A stretch of 8,144 nt of DNA from Methylococcaceae bacterium (GTDB lineage Bacteria; Pseudomonadota; Gammaproteobacteria; Methylococcales; Methylomonadaceae). Location: contig JABFST010000001.1 in assembly GCA_013140465.1 (NCBI GenBank), forward strand, positions 1-8,144, read 5' to 3'. Below the pieces are notes generated by a model that was not told the DNA's origin, ran no database searches, and worked only from the letters and a program-made list of their open reading frames with translations. Both the position numbers and the translations under genes were made by a program. Below are positions 1 to 5,887 of this stretch, piece after piece (within the stretch, counting starts at the first letter, position 1; every line of letters begins with the position of its first letter).

Positions 1-94
1 GTTTGAAGATTGGCAACGTGATTACGCTGATCCTATTGGCTATAAAGTCGATACAGCGGCATTGGTTAAAACAGTGTTATCAGGTCTTAAATAA
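1..94 (+). CDS. mmoY: Soluble methane monooxygenase hydroxylase, beta subunit, C-terminal end (partial)
   Basis: This is the 3' end of a gene that begins before the window. The frame starting at base 2 runs to a TAA stop at 92-94 and encodes 30 residues, starting FEDWQRDYADPIGYK and ending VKTVLSGLK. That tail resembles the C-terminus of the MMO hydroxylase beta subunit of Methylococcus capsulatus as I recall it (it also ends in an AVLAGLK-like segment). The beta subunit has no metal site. With the alpha (MmoX) and gamma (MmoZ) subunits it builds the cytoplasmic (alpha-beta-gamma)2 hydroxylase. The identity is made firm by the next gene, mmoB, nine bases downstream, which is the standard order mmoX-Y-B-Z-D-C. 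The mmoB ribosome site overlaps this stop codon, as expected for genes on one message. Only about 30 of roughly 390 residues are visible, so nothing can be said about the rest. Confidence 0.9.
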   Translation, partial: FEDWQRDYADPIGYKVDTAALVKTVLSGLK

Positions 95-103
95 GGAATC
101 AAC

Positions 104-529
104 ATGTCTACAAATTCAAATGCCTATAATGCGGGCATCATGCAAAAAACAGGCGCAGCCTTTGCTGATGAATATTTCGCAGAAGAAAACCAAGTCGTAC
201 ACGAAAGTGACACCGTGGTTTTAGTATTAAAAAAATCCGATGAACTGAACACCGTTGTTGAAGAAATTTTGTTGGGTTCACACAAAGACCAAAACTCTAC
301 TTTGGTTGTAGAAGACCGTGCAGGTTTCTGGTGGCTGAAAGCAACTGGCAAAATCGAAATCGATTGCGTCGAAGTGTCTGAATTGTTAGGCAAACACTAC
401 AGCGTTTATGACCTGTTAGTGGACGTGTCTTCAACTATCGGTCGCGCTTACACCTTGGGCGAAACCTTCACCATCACTTCCGAACTCATGGGTCTTGACG
501 TAAAACTCAAAGACTTTGAAACCGCATAG
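104..529 (+). CDS. mmoB: Soluble methane monooxygenase regulatory (coupling) protein B
   Basis: The protein has 141 residues, the same length as the M. capsulatus coupling protein. MmoB has no cofactor. It docks on the hydroxylase alpha subunit, shifts the di-iron site's redox behaviour, gates methane and O2 access and speeds turnover. The N-terminal tail (MSTNSNAYNAGIMQKTG), which orders on the hydroxylase in known complexes, is present. So are the conserved core segments ENQVVHESDTVVLVLKKSD (about 28-46), VEDRAGFWW (about 69-77), the VSSTIGRAYTLG stretch and the C-terminal ITSELMGLD. Residue 14 is Gln, as in Methylosinus trichosporium, rather than the Gly at the clipping site of the M. capsulatus protein. 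The ATG is preceded by AAGGA at 93-97, which overlaps the mmoY stop. The gap to mmoZ is nine bases, with TAGGAGA overlapping the mmoB stop, so translation of the two is probably coupled. Confidence 0.98.
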   Translation: MSTNSNAYNAGIMQKTGAAFADEYFAEENQVVHESDTVVLVLKKSDELNTVVEEILLGSHKDQNSTLVVEDRAGFWWLKATGKIEIDCVEVSELLGKHYSVYDLLVDVSSTIGRAYTLGETFTITSELMGLDVKLKDFETA

Positions 530-538
530 GAGATTACC

Positions 539-1036
539 ATGCCTAATATTCACGATAACCCCAACCGCACTGAATGGACGAACAAAATCGCCGCTCTTAA
601 AACTGTTGCGGAAGGCCATGCGTTTTTGACTAACTTCCGCGCCCAACACGTCAGCGTGTTCCGTACAGATTTCTCTTTAGAACTGGACTGGCTGTGGATT
701 GAAAACAAAATCGAAGAAAAAGTCGCGTTGTTAAAACACGCCGAATTCAACGATGCGCAATTCTTGACCAACTGCACTTGCGGCAAAAATGCCCAAGCTG
801 TAGCTGATGAAGTTTTGGCTAAAATGGAAGCTTGCACAGATATGTACGAAGCAGAACGTATCCACATCAACTTCCGTTTGGCTTGCAAGCCACCTATCAT
901 GCCTGTCAACGTGTTTTTGGACACTGACCGCCAATTAGGCACTAAGTTGATGGAATTGAGAAACACTGATTACTACGCCTTACCGCTGGAAGAACTGCGT
1001 AAAGTGCGTGGCGTAAAAGTCATTACGCTTCAGTAA
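539..1036 (+). CDS. mmoZ: Soluble methane monooxygenase hydroxylase, gamma subunit
   Basis: The protein has 165 residues; the M. capsulatus gamma subunit has about 170. It is the small, all-helical, cofactor-free subunit that packs on the alpha and beta chains of the hydroxylase. Conserved stretches I recognise are DWLWIENKIEEKVALLK (about 50-66), AERIHINFR (about 105-113), KPPIMPVN (117-124), the RQLGTKLMELRN segment (131-142) and PLEELRKVRGVKV (149-161). The ATG has a good ribosome site (AGGAG, 528-532) overlapping the mmoB stop. Four cysteines (79, 81, 99, 116), including a Cys-x-Cys pair, lie in a region where the M. capsulatus protein, as I recall it, has none. This looks like lineage variation and I assign it no role. 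The next gene, mmoD, begins 130 bases downstream, after a strong hairpin. Confidence 0.97.
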   Translation: MPNIHDNPNRTEWTNKIAALKTVAEGHAFLTNFRAQHVSVFRTDFSLELDWLWIENKIEEKVALLKHAEFNDAQFLTNCTCGKNAQAVADEVLAKMEACTDMYEAERIHINFRLACKPPIMPVNVFLDTDRQLGTKLMELRNTDYYALPLEELRKVRGVKVITLQ

Positions 1037-1105
1037 GCAGTCGCCCCAAGTTTGTTTAAGTGTTTGCCTTGTAATGTAGGTGCGGGGCAAATACTTTGGC
1101 AAAAC

Positions 1106-1136
1106 GCAACAGCACTGTTATGAGCAGTGCTGTTGC
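1106..1136 (+). promoter_or_regulatory. Perfect 12-bp stem-loop between mmoZ and mmoD
   Basis: GCAACAGCACTG (1106-1117) and CAGTGCTGTTGC (1125-1136) are exact reverse complements around a 7-base loop (TTATGAG). No T-run follows (the next bases are ACTCCCC), so it is not a classic intrinsic terminator. It lies 30 bases before the mmoD start and divides the hydroxylase genes from mmoD-mmoC. Likely roles, by inference, are an mRNA processing or 3'-end stabilising structure, or a control element that lowers mmoD-mmoC output relative to mmoB-mmoZ. A perfect palindrome could also be a protein binding site on DNA. Confidence 0.7.
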
Positions 1137-1166
1137 ACTCCCCACTCCAACAGAATAGAAGCCATC

Positions 1167-1412
1167 ATGATAGCGTCAGCAAACCAGTCCGAACAAGCAA
1201 CGCCCCCACCAGCCGATGCTGGGCTTACCAAACTCTATGACACCCATCCTTATACCGCGTATACCGAAGATTTGGAGTTTATGTGGCGGTGGACGATTTA
1301 TCGGGACCAAAAATTGGTGCAGGAAGGATGCTCATTAACGCTGGATGCGTCCAAACGCGCCGTCAATCATGTTTTGGCCTTCTTTAATGTCGCTACACAA
1401 AACAATCAATAA
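1167..1412 (+). CDS. mmoD: MmoD, sMMO hydroxylase-binding inhibitory/regulatory protein
   Basis: The call is 81 residues from ATG 1167. The family signature is [14 protein letters not shown] followed by [20 protein letters not shown], which lines up with the M. capsulatus MmoD (OrfY) core YAAYAKDLDFMWRW...VQEGCSISLESS. MmoD is known to bind the MMO hydroxylase and inhibit it by competing with MmoB. In Methylosinus trichosporium it also takes part in the copper switch with methanobactin. A longer reading from GTG 1080 (110 residues) is open, but it would run through the 1106-1136 hairpin, and its extra residues (rich in Cys, CYEQCCC) look non-native. The ribosome site before ATG 1167 is weak (AGAAG), so the exact start is not certain. 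The N-terminus is shorter than the roughly 100-residue M. capsulatus protein. The mmoC start follows 17 bases after the stop. Confidence 0.9.
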   Translation: MIASANQSEQATPPPADAGLTKLYDTHPYTAYTEDLEFMWRWTIYRDQKLVQEGCSLTLDASKRAVNHVLAFFNVATQNNQ

Positions 1413-1429
1413 ACCAGGAGTCTTTAGTA

Positions 1430-2467
1430 ATGGCAAGTACGCACCAAGTAACCATTATTACGCAGGATAATGAATCGGTAAGCTTTGATTGCCGTTCTGA
1501 TGAGGATGTCATTACCGCCGCCGTGCGCCAAGACATTTATTTAATGTCATCGTGCCGTGAAGGCGGATGCGCGACGTGCAAAGGCTTATGCACGGATGGC
1601 GATTACGTTTTGGGTAAATTCAGTTCCCAAGCCTTACCGTATGAAGAGGAAGAAGCTGGCGAAGTATTGTTATGCCGCTGCTATCCGTCATCAGATATAG
1701 AAGTTGAAGTCCCTTATACCTTTGAGCGCATTTCATTCTCACCCGAAGGCTTGACCTTTGAGGCCGAAGTGGTGGAATTGTCGCAAATTTCCATTAACGT
1801 GGTTAAGTTTCAGCTGAAACGCGTAGGCGACGACAAACAAATTAAATTTGAGTCAGGGCAATTTTTCGATCTGGAAATTCCTGGCACAACGACCACACGC
1901 TCGTATTCCCCTGCCAACACCTCAAATAAAAAGGGCGATCTGGAGTTTTTGATCCGCATCGTGGATGGCGGCAAATTTTCCGAATACCTGAAAAACGATG
2001 CCCATGTCGGGCAACGCATTACGCTGAAAGGCCCATCGGGCGTTTTTGGCCTGAAAGAGAATGGTTTTACGCCCCGTTATTTTGTCGCGGGCGGCACTGG
2101 GTTGGCACCGATATTATCGATGGTGCGGCGCATGAAAGAATGGGACGAACCACAAAAATGCGTGATTTATTTTGGTGTGAATACCGAAGCCGAAATTTTT
2201 CACCTAGACGAACTGGACAAGTTGGCGGCGGAAATGCCCACGTTAGAACTGCGCAACTGTGTTTGGAAATGTTCTGATGACTGGCATTGCGAAAAAGGCA
2301 GCGTAGTGGACATTTTACGCCGCGACTTGCAAGAAACAGGCGCGAAACCCGACTTATACTTATGCGGGCCTCCGGGCATGGTAGACGCTACTTTTGCCGT
2401 GTGCGCAGAAATGGGCATCCCCAAAGAACGCATCTATCTGGAAAAATTCTTGCCTAGCGGTTCGTAA
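1430..2467 (+). CDS. mmoC: Soluble methane monooxygenase reductase (FAD, 2Fe-2S), component C
   Basis: This 345-residue cytoplasmic reductase moves electrons from NADH through FAD and a 2Fe-2S cluster to the di-iron hydroxylase; the M. capsulatus protein has about 348. Residues 1-98 are a plant-type ferredoxin domain with cluster ligands Cys42, Cys47, Cys50 ([10 protein letters not shown]) and Cys82. The spacing is the same as in the known MmoC. Residues about 105-205 are the flavin domain, with the FAD motif RSYS at 157-160. Residues about 213-345 are the NADH domain, with GGTGLAP at 221-227 and CGPPGMVDA at 312-320. The C-terminal Phe340 sits in the usual LEKFLPSGS end. The ATG has a ribosome site CAGGAG at 1415-1420. 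This is the last structural gene of the sMMO operon, and a stem-loop follows 28 bases after it. No key residue is missing. Confidence 0.98.
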   Translation: MASTHQVTIITQDNESVSFDCRSDEDVITAAVRQDIYLMSSCREGGCATCKGLCTDGDYVLGKFSSQALPYEEEEAGEVLLCRCYPSSDIEVEVPYTFERISFSPEGLTFEAEVVELSQISINVVKFQLKRVGDDKQIKFESGQFFDLEIPGTTTTRSYSPANTSNKKGDLEFLIRIVDGGKFSEYLKNDAHVGQRITLKGPSGVFGLKENGFTPRYFVAGGTGLAPILSMVRRMKEWDEPQKCVIYFGVNTEAEIFHLDELDKLAAEMPTLELRNCVWKCSDDWHCEKGSVVDILRRDLQETGAKPDLYLCGPPGMVDATFAVCAEMGIPKERIYLEKFLPSGS

Positions 2468-2494
2468 CACGCCTTGTATACAGGGGGTGTGTGG

Positions 2495-2517
2495 TGTCGG
2501 GTTGTACTAACCCGACA
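2495..2517 (+). terminator. Stem-loop just downstream of mmoC (weak terminator candidate)
   Basis: TGTCGGGTT (2495-2503) pairs exactly with AACCCGACA (2509-2517) around a 5-base loop. It lies 28 bases after the mmoC stop, where the sMMO operon would be expected to end. The stem is GC-rich but is followed by TAAACCGCC, not a T-run. It may therefore end or protect the mmoC message only partly, or need Rho, leaving read-through into the BLUF gene possible. A second small hairpin (AACGGC 2592-2597 with GCCGTT 2602-2607) lies in the same gap, again without a T-run. Confidence 0.5.
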
Positions 2518-2710
2518 TAAACCGCCCTGAGTATGGATGCGTCCACTTAATAAAGCCTTTGCCCGCAGGAGAGCAAATACGGTCGGCGTTTAACGGCTTT
2601 AGCCGTTGCCGGGTGGGCGATAAAACCGAGAATAATGTTTAAAGCCGTAACACGCCTGCTTAACAGTGGGCAGAGCGTCAACACAGTCTAATAATAGTAA
2701 GGAACATGCC

Positions 2711-3136
2711 ATGTCACTGAATTGTTTAGTTTATGTAAGCCTAGCCAACCAAGAGATGTCCGATGAGCATCTGAAGTCTTTGCTCAAAAAAGCCCGCGAA
2801 AAAAATGCCAGCCTGAACATAACAGGCATGTTGTTATTCCGTGACGGATTTTTTATGCAAGCCCTAGAAGGCGATCCCGACGACGTGAACAACCTGTTCA
2901 GCACCATTGCCAAAGATGCCAGACATCGTGATGTGATACTGGTTTACAACAAACCCATTAAAGACCGTGGCTTTCCCGATTGGACGATGGGTTTTAATAA
3001 AATTGATGACCAAAGTTTAGAAGCCATAGACGGTTACACTGAATTTTTAAAAACCCCTACCTCCGAGTTTTTTGCCAATCGCGACAACGAAGCCGAAGCG
3101 TTGTTAAACCAATTTAAACACCAATTGTTTTTTTAA
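2711..3136 (+). CDS. Short BLUF-domain blue-light sensor protein
   Basis: This 141-residue protein is a stand-alone BLUF domain (about residues 3-95) plus a helical C-terminal tail. BLUF domains bind FAD and sense blue light by rearranging hydrogen bonds round the flavin. The key residues are all present: Tyr8 (LVYVS), Asn32, the ITG motif at 37-39, Gln50 in the FFMQALEG segment, Trp91 and Met93 in DWTMGF. These numbers match cyanobacterial PixD (Slr1694) as I recall it. There is no attached EAL, GGDEF or cyclase domain, so it should act through a partner protein. The start at ATG 2711 follows AAGGA (2699-2703). An open GTG at 2666 would add 15 residues before the conserved beta-strand and is less likely. 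It lies 243 bases after mmoC, and the next gene starts 40 bases after it. A blue-light role in sMMO control is inference from position only. Confidence 0.93.
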   Translation: MSLNCLVYVSLANQEMSDEHLKSLLKKAREKNASLNITGMLLFRDGFFMQALEGDPDDVNNLFSTIAKDARHRDVILVYNKPIKDRGFPDWTMGFNKIDDQSLEAIDGYTEFLKTPTSEFFANRDNEAEALLNQFKHQLFF

Positions 3137-3176
3137 GCTTGGCTAGCTTGCAGCGCACAGCAAGAGTGAGGTGGGT

Positions 3177-3470
3177 ATGAAGCCGGATGATGTTGAATTT
3201 CTTTCAGGGATGGTCTTACAACTGGATACCACCATTAGGAAATTGGTGATAGAAGAGCAAGAGTTGGTGCATAAGCTGGGTGAAACGCGTGTGGCAGAAT
3301 TGCGCGAGTTTTGGGATGGCGAACTGATAGGCGAGGAAGAGGCGGAGTTTAAACGGACTTTAGATTATTGGGAAAAAATCCTGATCCGCACTTGGGCGCA
3401 CTTAAACCGCGCCCATAAGTCGCGTGCCACCGTAGGGCAAACGTTTATGAAATTAAATTCTAAGCTTTGA
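3177..3470 (+). CDS. Small hypothetical helical protein, possible partner of the BLUF protein
   Basis: I do not recognise this 97-residue protein. It starts MKPDDVEFLSGMVLQLD and is mostly charged and helical. An acidic patch (DGELIGEEEAEF, about 47-58) is followed by a Trp/Tyr-containing helix (TLDYWEKILIRTW) and a basic C-terminus (HLNRAHKSR onward). It has no cysteine, signal peptide or membrane segment, so it is probably cytosolic, and the amphipathic helices suggest protein binding. ATG 3177 is preferred because GAGGT at 3168-3172 is well spaced for it. The GTG at 3171 overlaps that ribosome site and would add only two residues. The 40-base gap from the BLUF stop, with no terminator, suggests co-transcription. 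Short BLUF proteins usually signal through a separate protein, so it may be such a partner, but that is inference. An unrelated sMMO accessory protein is equally possible. Confidence 0.72.
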   Translation: MKPDDVEFLSGMVLQLDTTIRKLVIEEQELVHKLGETRVAELREFWDGELIGEEEAEFKRTLDYWEKILIRTWAHLNRAHKSRATVGQTFMKLNSKL

Positions 3471-3489
3471 ATTTAACTTTACCCAAGCT

Positions 3490-3613
3490 TTGTAGGCCGG
3501 AATAAGCCGCTTTGAGCGCTAGCGAAAAGTGGTGTTTCCGGCAAATCGTGGGTACGGTGCGCCGGAAACGGCAGTTTTCACTCGCGTTCAAACTGCCTTA
3601 TTCCGGCCTACAA
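3490..3613. repeat. BIME/MITE-like palindromic element, copy 1
   Basis: The ends are a perfect 17-bp inverted repeat: TTGTAGGCCGGAATAAG (3490-3506) against 3597-3613. Inside, GTTTCCGGC (3534-3542) pairs with GCCGGAAAC (3561-3569). Each half can also fold by itself: GCCGGAA 3496-3502 with TTCCGGC 3536-3542, and GCCGGAA 3561-3567 with TTCCGGC 3601-3607. The right half also has GGCAGTTT/AAACTGCC (3570-3577 and 3590-3597). Two hairpins in inverted orientation is the plan of REP/BIME elements, which are often spread by RAYT transposases. No transposase is seen here. Confidence 0.85.
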
Positions 3614-3698
3614 GGCTACAAGGCTGGAGTGCCAAGGCTACAGACGTTACCGCATCGGCATTGAATTAAATCCAGCTACGCCGCCCTAGCGTATAGCT

Positions 3699-3822
3699 TT
3701 GTAGGCCGGAATAAGCCGCTTTGAGCGATAGCGAAAAGTGGTGTTTCCGGCAAAACGTGGGAGCGGTGCGCCGGAAACGGCAGTTTTCACTCGCGTTCAA
3801 ACTGCCTGATTCCGGCCTACAA
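3699..3822. repeat. BIME/MITE-like palindromic element, copy 2
   Basis: This is the same element as 3490-3613, shifted by 209 bases. Its outer arms are 3699-3715 and 3806-3822, with one mismatch (CTGATT in place of CTTATT on the right arm). The internal GTTTCCGGC/GCCGGAAAC pairing is kept. Four other substitutions relative to copy 1 lie in loop or loosely paired positions. Confidence 0.85.
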
Positions 3823-3946
3823 GGCTACAAGGCTGGAGTGCCAAGGCTACAGACGTTACCGCATCGGCATTGAATTAAATCCAGCTACGCCGCCCTAGCG
3901 TATAGAGAACACAGGAAGTAAAGCGGCATTAAATCCCCTCACCCAA

Positions 3947-3972
3947 CCCTCTCCCTGAGGGAGAGGGCTTTT
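3947..3972 (+). terminator. Terminator-like GC-rich hairpin upstream of mmoG
   Basis: CCCTCTCCC (3947-3955) pairs with GGGAGAGGG (3959-3967) around a 3-base loop, followed by C and TTTT (3969-3972). This can act as an intrinsic terminator for the BLUF-hypothetical unit, though the T-run is short. The surrounding TCCCCTCACCCAACCCTCTC type of sequence is also common in dispersed bacterial REP repeats, so it may be a repeat first and a terminator second. Confidence 0.6.
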
Positions 3973-3994
3973 AATGTAGATTTATCAGCTTCGG
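3970..3994 (+). repeat. Left arm of a 25-base inverted repeat flanking mmoG-mmoR
   Basis: Bases 3970-3994 (TTTAATGTAGATTTATCAGC, then TTCGG) are the reverse complement of 8119-8143 with a single mismatch (the T at 3982 would be C). The arms are about 4.1 kb apart and enclose exactly mmoG, the gap and mmoR. The left arm directly follows the 3947-3967 hairpin. Confidence 0.85.
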
Positions 3995-4039
3995 ACTCTA
4001 TATTTTATTAACCTATAACTGACATAGCCTTATAAGCCC

Positions 4040-5725
4040 ATGAGCAAACAGATTATTTACAACCCAGAAGCCCGCTTAAAAATGATGGCGGGTATCGACC
4101 GGGTTGCCAAAGCGGTGATAGTCACCCTAGGCAGCCACGGCCCTGCGGTGATGATACAGCACCGCACAGACGGCATAATGCCGATGTTTACCCGCGACGG
4201 TGTGACCGTTGCGCGTTCGATAAATTTTGATGACCGCATTGCCGATTTAGGGGCCAGAATGTTGCGCGATGTTGCTGGGGCGGTCTCGCGGCAAGTCGGT
4301 GACGGCACAACTACGTCAATCGTGTTGGCGCAAAAACTGGCGCAAGAGTGCTTAAAAAGCGTTGCCGCTGGCTTTCATCCCTTACAACTCAAACAGGGCT
4401 TGGATATAGCCTTGGCTTTGGTCGAAAAAAACTTGGCAGACAAAGCCGTTACGGGTGTGACTGGCGATTGGATAGAAAAAATTGCGGCGGTTGCCACCAA
4501 AAACGAACCTGGAGTCGGCAAAATGCTCAGTACTGCCCTAGAAAAACTGGGTGTACAAGGCACGTTAAACTTTCAGCTGGGCAATAGCCGCAACGATGAA
4601 ATGGAGATCGTCGAGGGTGCGCAATACCCGCAAGGCTATTTGTCGCCGTATTTTATGACCGACAAAAACCGCGAAGTGGCCGAGTTGGAAAACCCGTATA
4701 TCTTGCTGTACGACCGCGACATCACTGACATGATGGATTTGATCCCGCTGTTGGAAGAAGTCAAGGCCGAAGGGCGGTCGCTACTTATTATCGCCGAAAA
4801 CGTCATCGAAAAAGCCTTGACTGGATTGTTGCTGAACCATGTGCGCGGCATTTTTAAAGTGGTGGCCGTCAAGCCACCCGGATTTGGCGATAAACGCAAC
4901 AACCGTTTTAAGGATTTAGCCTTACTGACAGGCGGACAGGCGATACTGGCCGATTACAGTTCACCTAAATTAGAACACGTCAGTTTGGCGCAACTAGGCC
5001 AAGCCGAGCGCGTCATCGTGACCGCAGAGTCCACGACGATTATTGGCGCAAAAGGCGATCCTGCTGCCGTTAAAGAACGCATTGAAACCTTAAGCCAAGA
5101 AGCCGCCGTGGTGTTGGCGAAAAAACCGGGCAATGGTTCGCCGACGGGCAATAAGCATGATTACGAAGAGCTGGAAGACCGTATTGCCTTTTTGGATGGC
5201 ATGACGGGCATGTTCAGCGTCGGTGGCTTGGCAGATTTTGAAATTAAAGAACGTATGGTGCGCATTGAAAACGCCTATATGTCGGCAAAAGCCGCCTTAG
5301 AAGAAGGCGTGCTGCCGGGTGGTGGCGTGGCCTTATACCGCTGCATTAAAGCCTTGGATGGCGTGATTTGCGCGAATGCTGACCAACAGCAAGGGCTTAT
5401 CATCTTGCAACAAGCCTTGGCTGCGCCGTTGCAAAAAATCACCCAAAATGCGGGTTTTAATACCGAAGCCGTGTTGGCGCGTTTAGATGCTGAAGATAAC
5501 GACCATTTTACCTTTGATACCCTGAACAACCGTTATGGCGATTTTTTGGATATAGGCATTATTGATCCCGTTAAGGTCATGCGCTTAGCGTTGCGCAATG
5601 CCGTCAGCGTGGTTGGGACGATGATGACCACCGAAACCGTCATCATGGAAGTACCCGACCTGTCTATTATGGACGGATATTCGCCCGAGTGGGCGGCAGC
5701 AACGCGGGAAGATCCGCGTATATAA
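4040..5725 (+). CDS. mmoG: MmoG, GroEL-like (group I) chaperonin of the sMMO locus
   Basis: The protein has 561 residues and aligns with GroEL (548) from its first residues. MmoG is known to be needed, with MmoR, for sMMO expression and is thought to help MmoR or the hydroxylase fold. Seen here: VTLGSHGP (28-35), DGVTVAR with Asp53 (GroEL Asp52), GDGTTTS with Asp88 (GroEL Asp87), and the apical GYLSPYF (199-205) that in GroEL binds substrate and GroES. The intermediate-domain EEGVLPGGGVAL stretch (421-432) and DIGIIDPVKV (504-513) are also present. Oddities are Asn411 at the position of GroEL catalytic Asp398 (IENAY against VEDAL), an insertion of about 12 residues near 361-373 (KKPGNGSPTGNKH), and a C-terminus without the GGM tail. 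ATG 4040 fits the GroEL N-terminus, but no Shine-Dalgarno sequence is visible. Being a dedicated paralogue rather than housekeeping GroEL fits its place before mmoR and the absence of groES. Confidence 0.95.
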   Translation: MSKQIIYNPEARLKMMAGIDRVAKAVIVTLGSHGPAVMIQHRTDGIMPMFTRDGVTVARSINFDDRIADLGARMLRDVAGAVSRQVGDGTTTSIVLAQKLAQECLKSVAAGFHPLQLKQGLDIALALVEKNLADKAVTGVTGDWIEKIAAVATKNEPGVGKMLSTALEKLGVQGTLNFQLGNSRNDEMEIVEGAQYPQGYLSPYFMTDKNREVAELENPYILLYDRDITDMMDLIPLLEEVKAEGRSLLIIAENVIEKALTGLLLNHVRGIFKVVAVKPPGFGDKRNNRFKDLALLTGGQAILADYSSPKLEHVSLAQLGQAERVIVTAESTTIIGAKGDPAAVKERIETLSQEAAVVLAKKPGNGSPTGNKHDYEELEDRIAFLDGMTGMFSVGGLADFEIKERMVRIENAYMSAKAALEEGVLPGGGVALYRCIKALDGVICANADQQQGLIILQQALAAPLQKITQNAGFNTEAVLARLDAEDNDHFTFDTLNNRYGDFLDIGIIDPVKVMRLALRNAVSVVGTMMTTETVIMEVPDLSIMDGYSPEWAAATREDPRI

Positions 5726-5744
5726 AGGCGCAAGCGTTGCGGGC

Positions 5745-5766
5745 AGGTGGCCTGTGTAGGCCACCT
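5745..5766 (+). other. Stem-loop 19 bases after the mmoG stop
   Basis: AGGTGGCCT (5745-5753) pairs exactly with AGGCCACCT (5758-5766) around a GTGT loop. There is no T-run after it, so it is better read as a 3'-end stabilising or processing structure for the mmoG message than as a full terminator. Confidence 0.55.
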
Positions 5767-5812
5767 AACCGCGTCTAAATGGCAACTAACGCCCCGCCAT
5801 GACACTTATCCG

Positions 5813-5839
5813 GCCTTAGCAAGTGACCCTCGCTAAGGC
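5813..5839 (+). other. Stem-loop in the mmoG-mmoR gap
   Basis: GCCTTAGC (5813-5820) pairs with GCTAAGGC (5832-5839) around an 11-base loop. No T-run follows. Its role is unknown. Confidence 0.4.
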
Positions 5840-5887
5840 TGCCCACCCAACTGGCTTAGGCTTATTCATAGCGGCTAGTCCTTTAAC

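Larger units (their letters stand above)
3486..3903 (+). repeat. Tandem pair of 209-bp repeat units
   Basis: Unit 1 is 3486-3694 and unit 2 is 3695-3903, directly abutting. Both begin AGCTTTGTAGGCCGG and end CCCTAGCGTAT. By eye they differ at five positions only, about 98% identity. All five fall inside the 124-bp palindromic part; the remaining bases of the unit, including the 81 bases after the palindrome, are identical. Each unit is a palindromic REP-like element plus a spacer, so the pair looks like a recent duplication of a mobile or slipping intergenic element. Confidence 0.93.
3471..4039. other. Gene-free interval before mmoG (569 bases) filled with repeats
   Basis: No credible gene is seen on either strand. 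The interval contains the tandem 209-bp units (3486-3903), a terminator-like hairpin (3947-3972), the left arm of a long-range inverted repeat (3970-3994) and an AT-rich stretch (3999-4020) just before mmoG. The AT-rich stretch includes TATATT (3999-4004) and TATAAC (4014-4019), which could serve as -10 elements, but no good -35 partner is visible. No GG-N10-GC sigma-54 pattern was found by eye. Confidence 0.75.

Noticed and set aside
550..966. 138-residue open frame on the minus strand
   Set aside because: It lies wholly antisense to mmoZ, which is certain by homology, and has no recognisable family features; it is a shadow of that gene.
1080..1166. GTG 1080 as an upstream start for mmoD (29 extra residues)
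   Set aside because: It would translate through the perfect 1106-1136 hairpin, gives an unlikely Cys-rich stretch, and the conserved MmoD core lies well within the shorter reading from ATG 1167.
2575..2640. Riboswitch-like leader (GGAGAG and paired GGC/GCC blocks) before the BLUF gene
   Set aside because: I could not match it to the conserved cores of glycine, cyclic-di-GMP or other riboswitches; only a small local hairpin (2592-2607) is clear.
3486..3903. CRISPR array or insertion sequence at the repeats
   Set aside because: Only two long units with identical spacers are present, the structure is palindromic, and there is no transposase reading frame; a REP/BIME-type element fits better.
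5533..5805. 90-residue minus-strand open frame overlapping the mmoG end
   Set aside because: Most of it is antisense to the conserved chaperonin C-terminus and it has no ribosome site or family features that I recognise.
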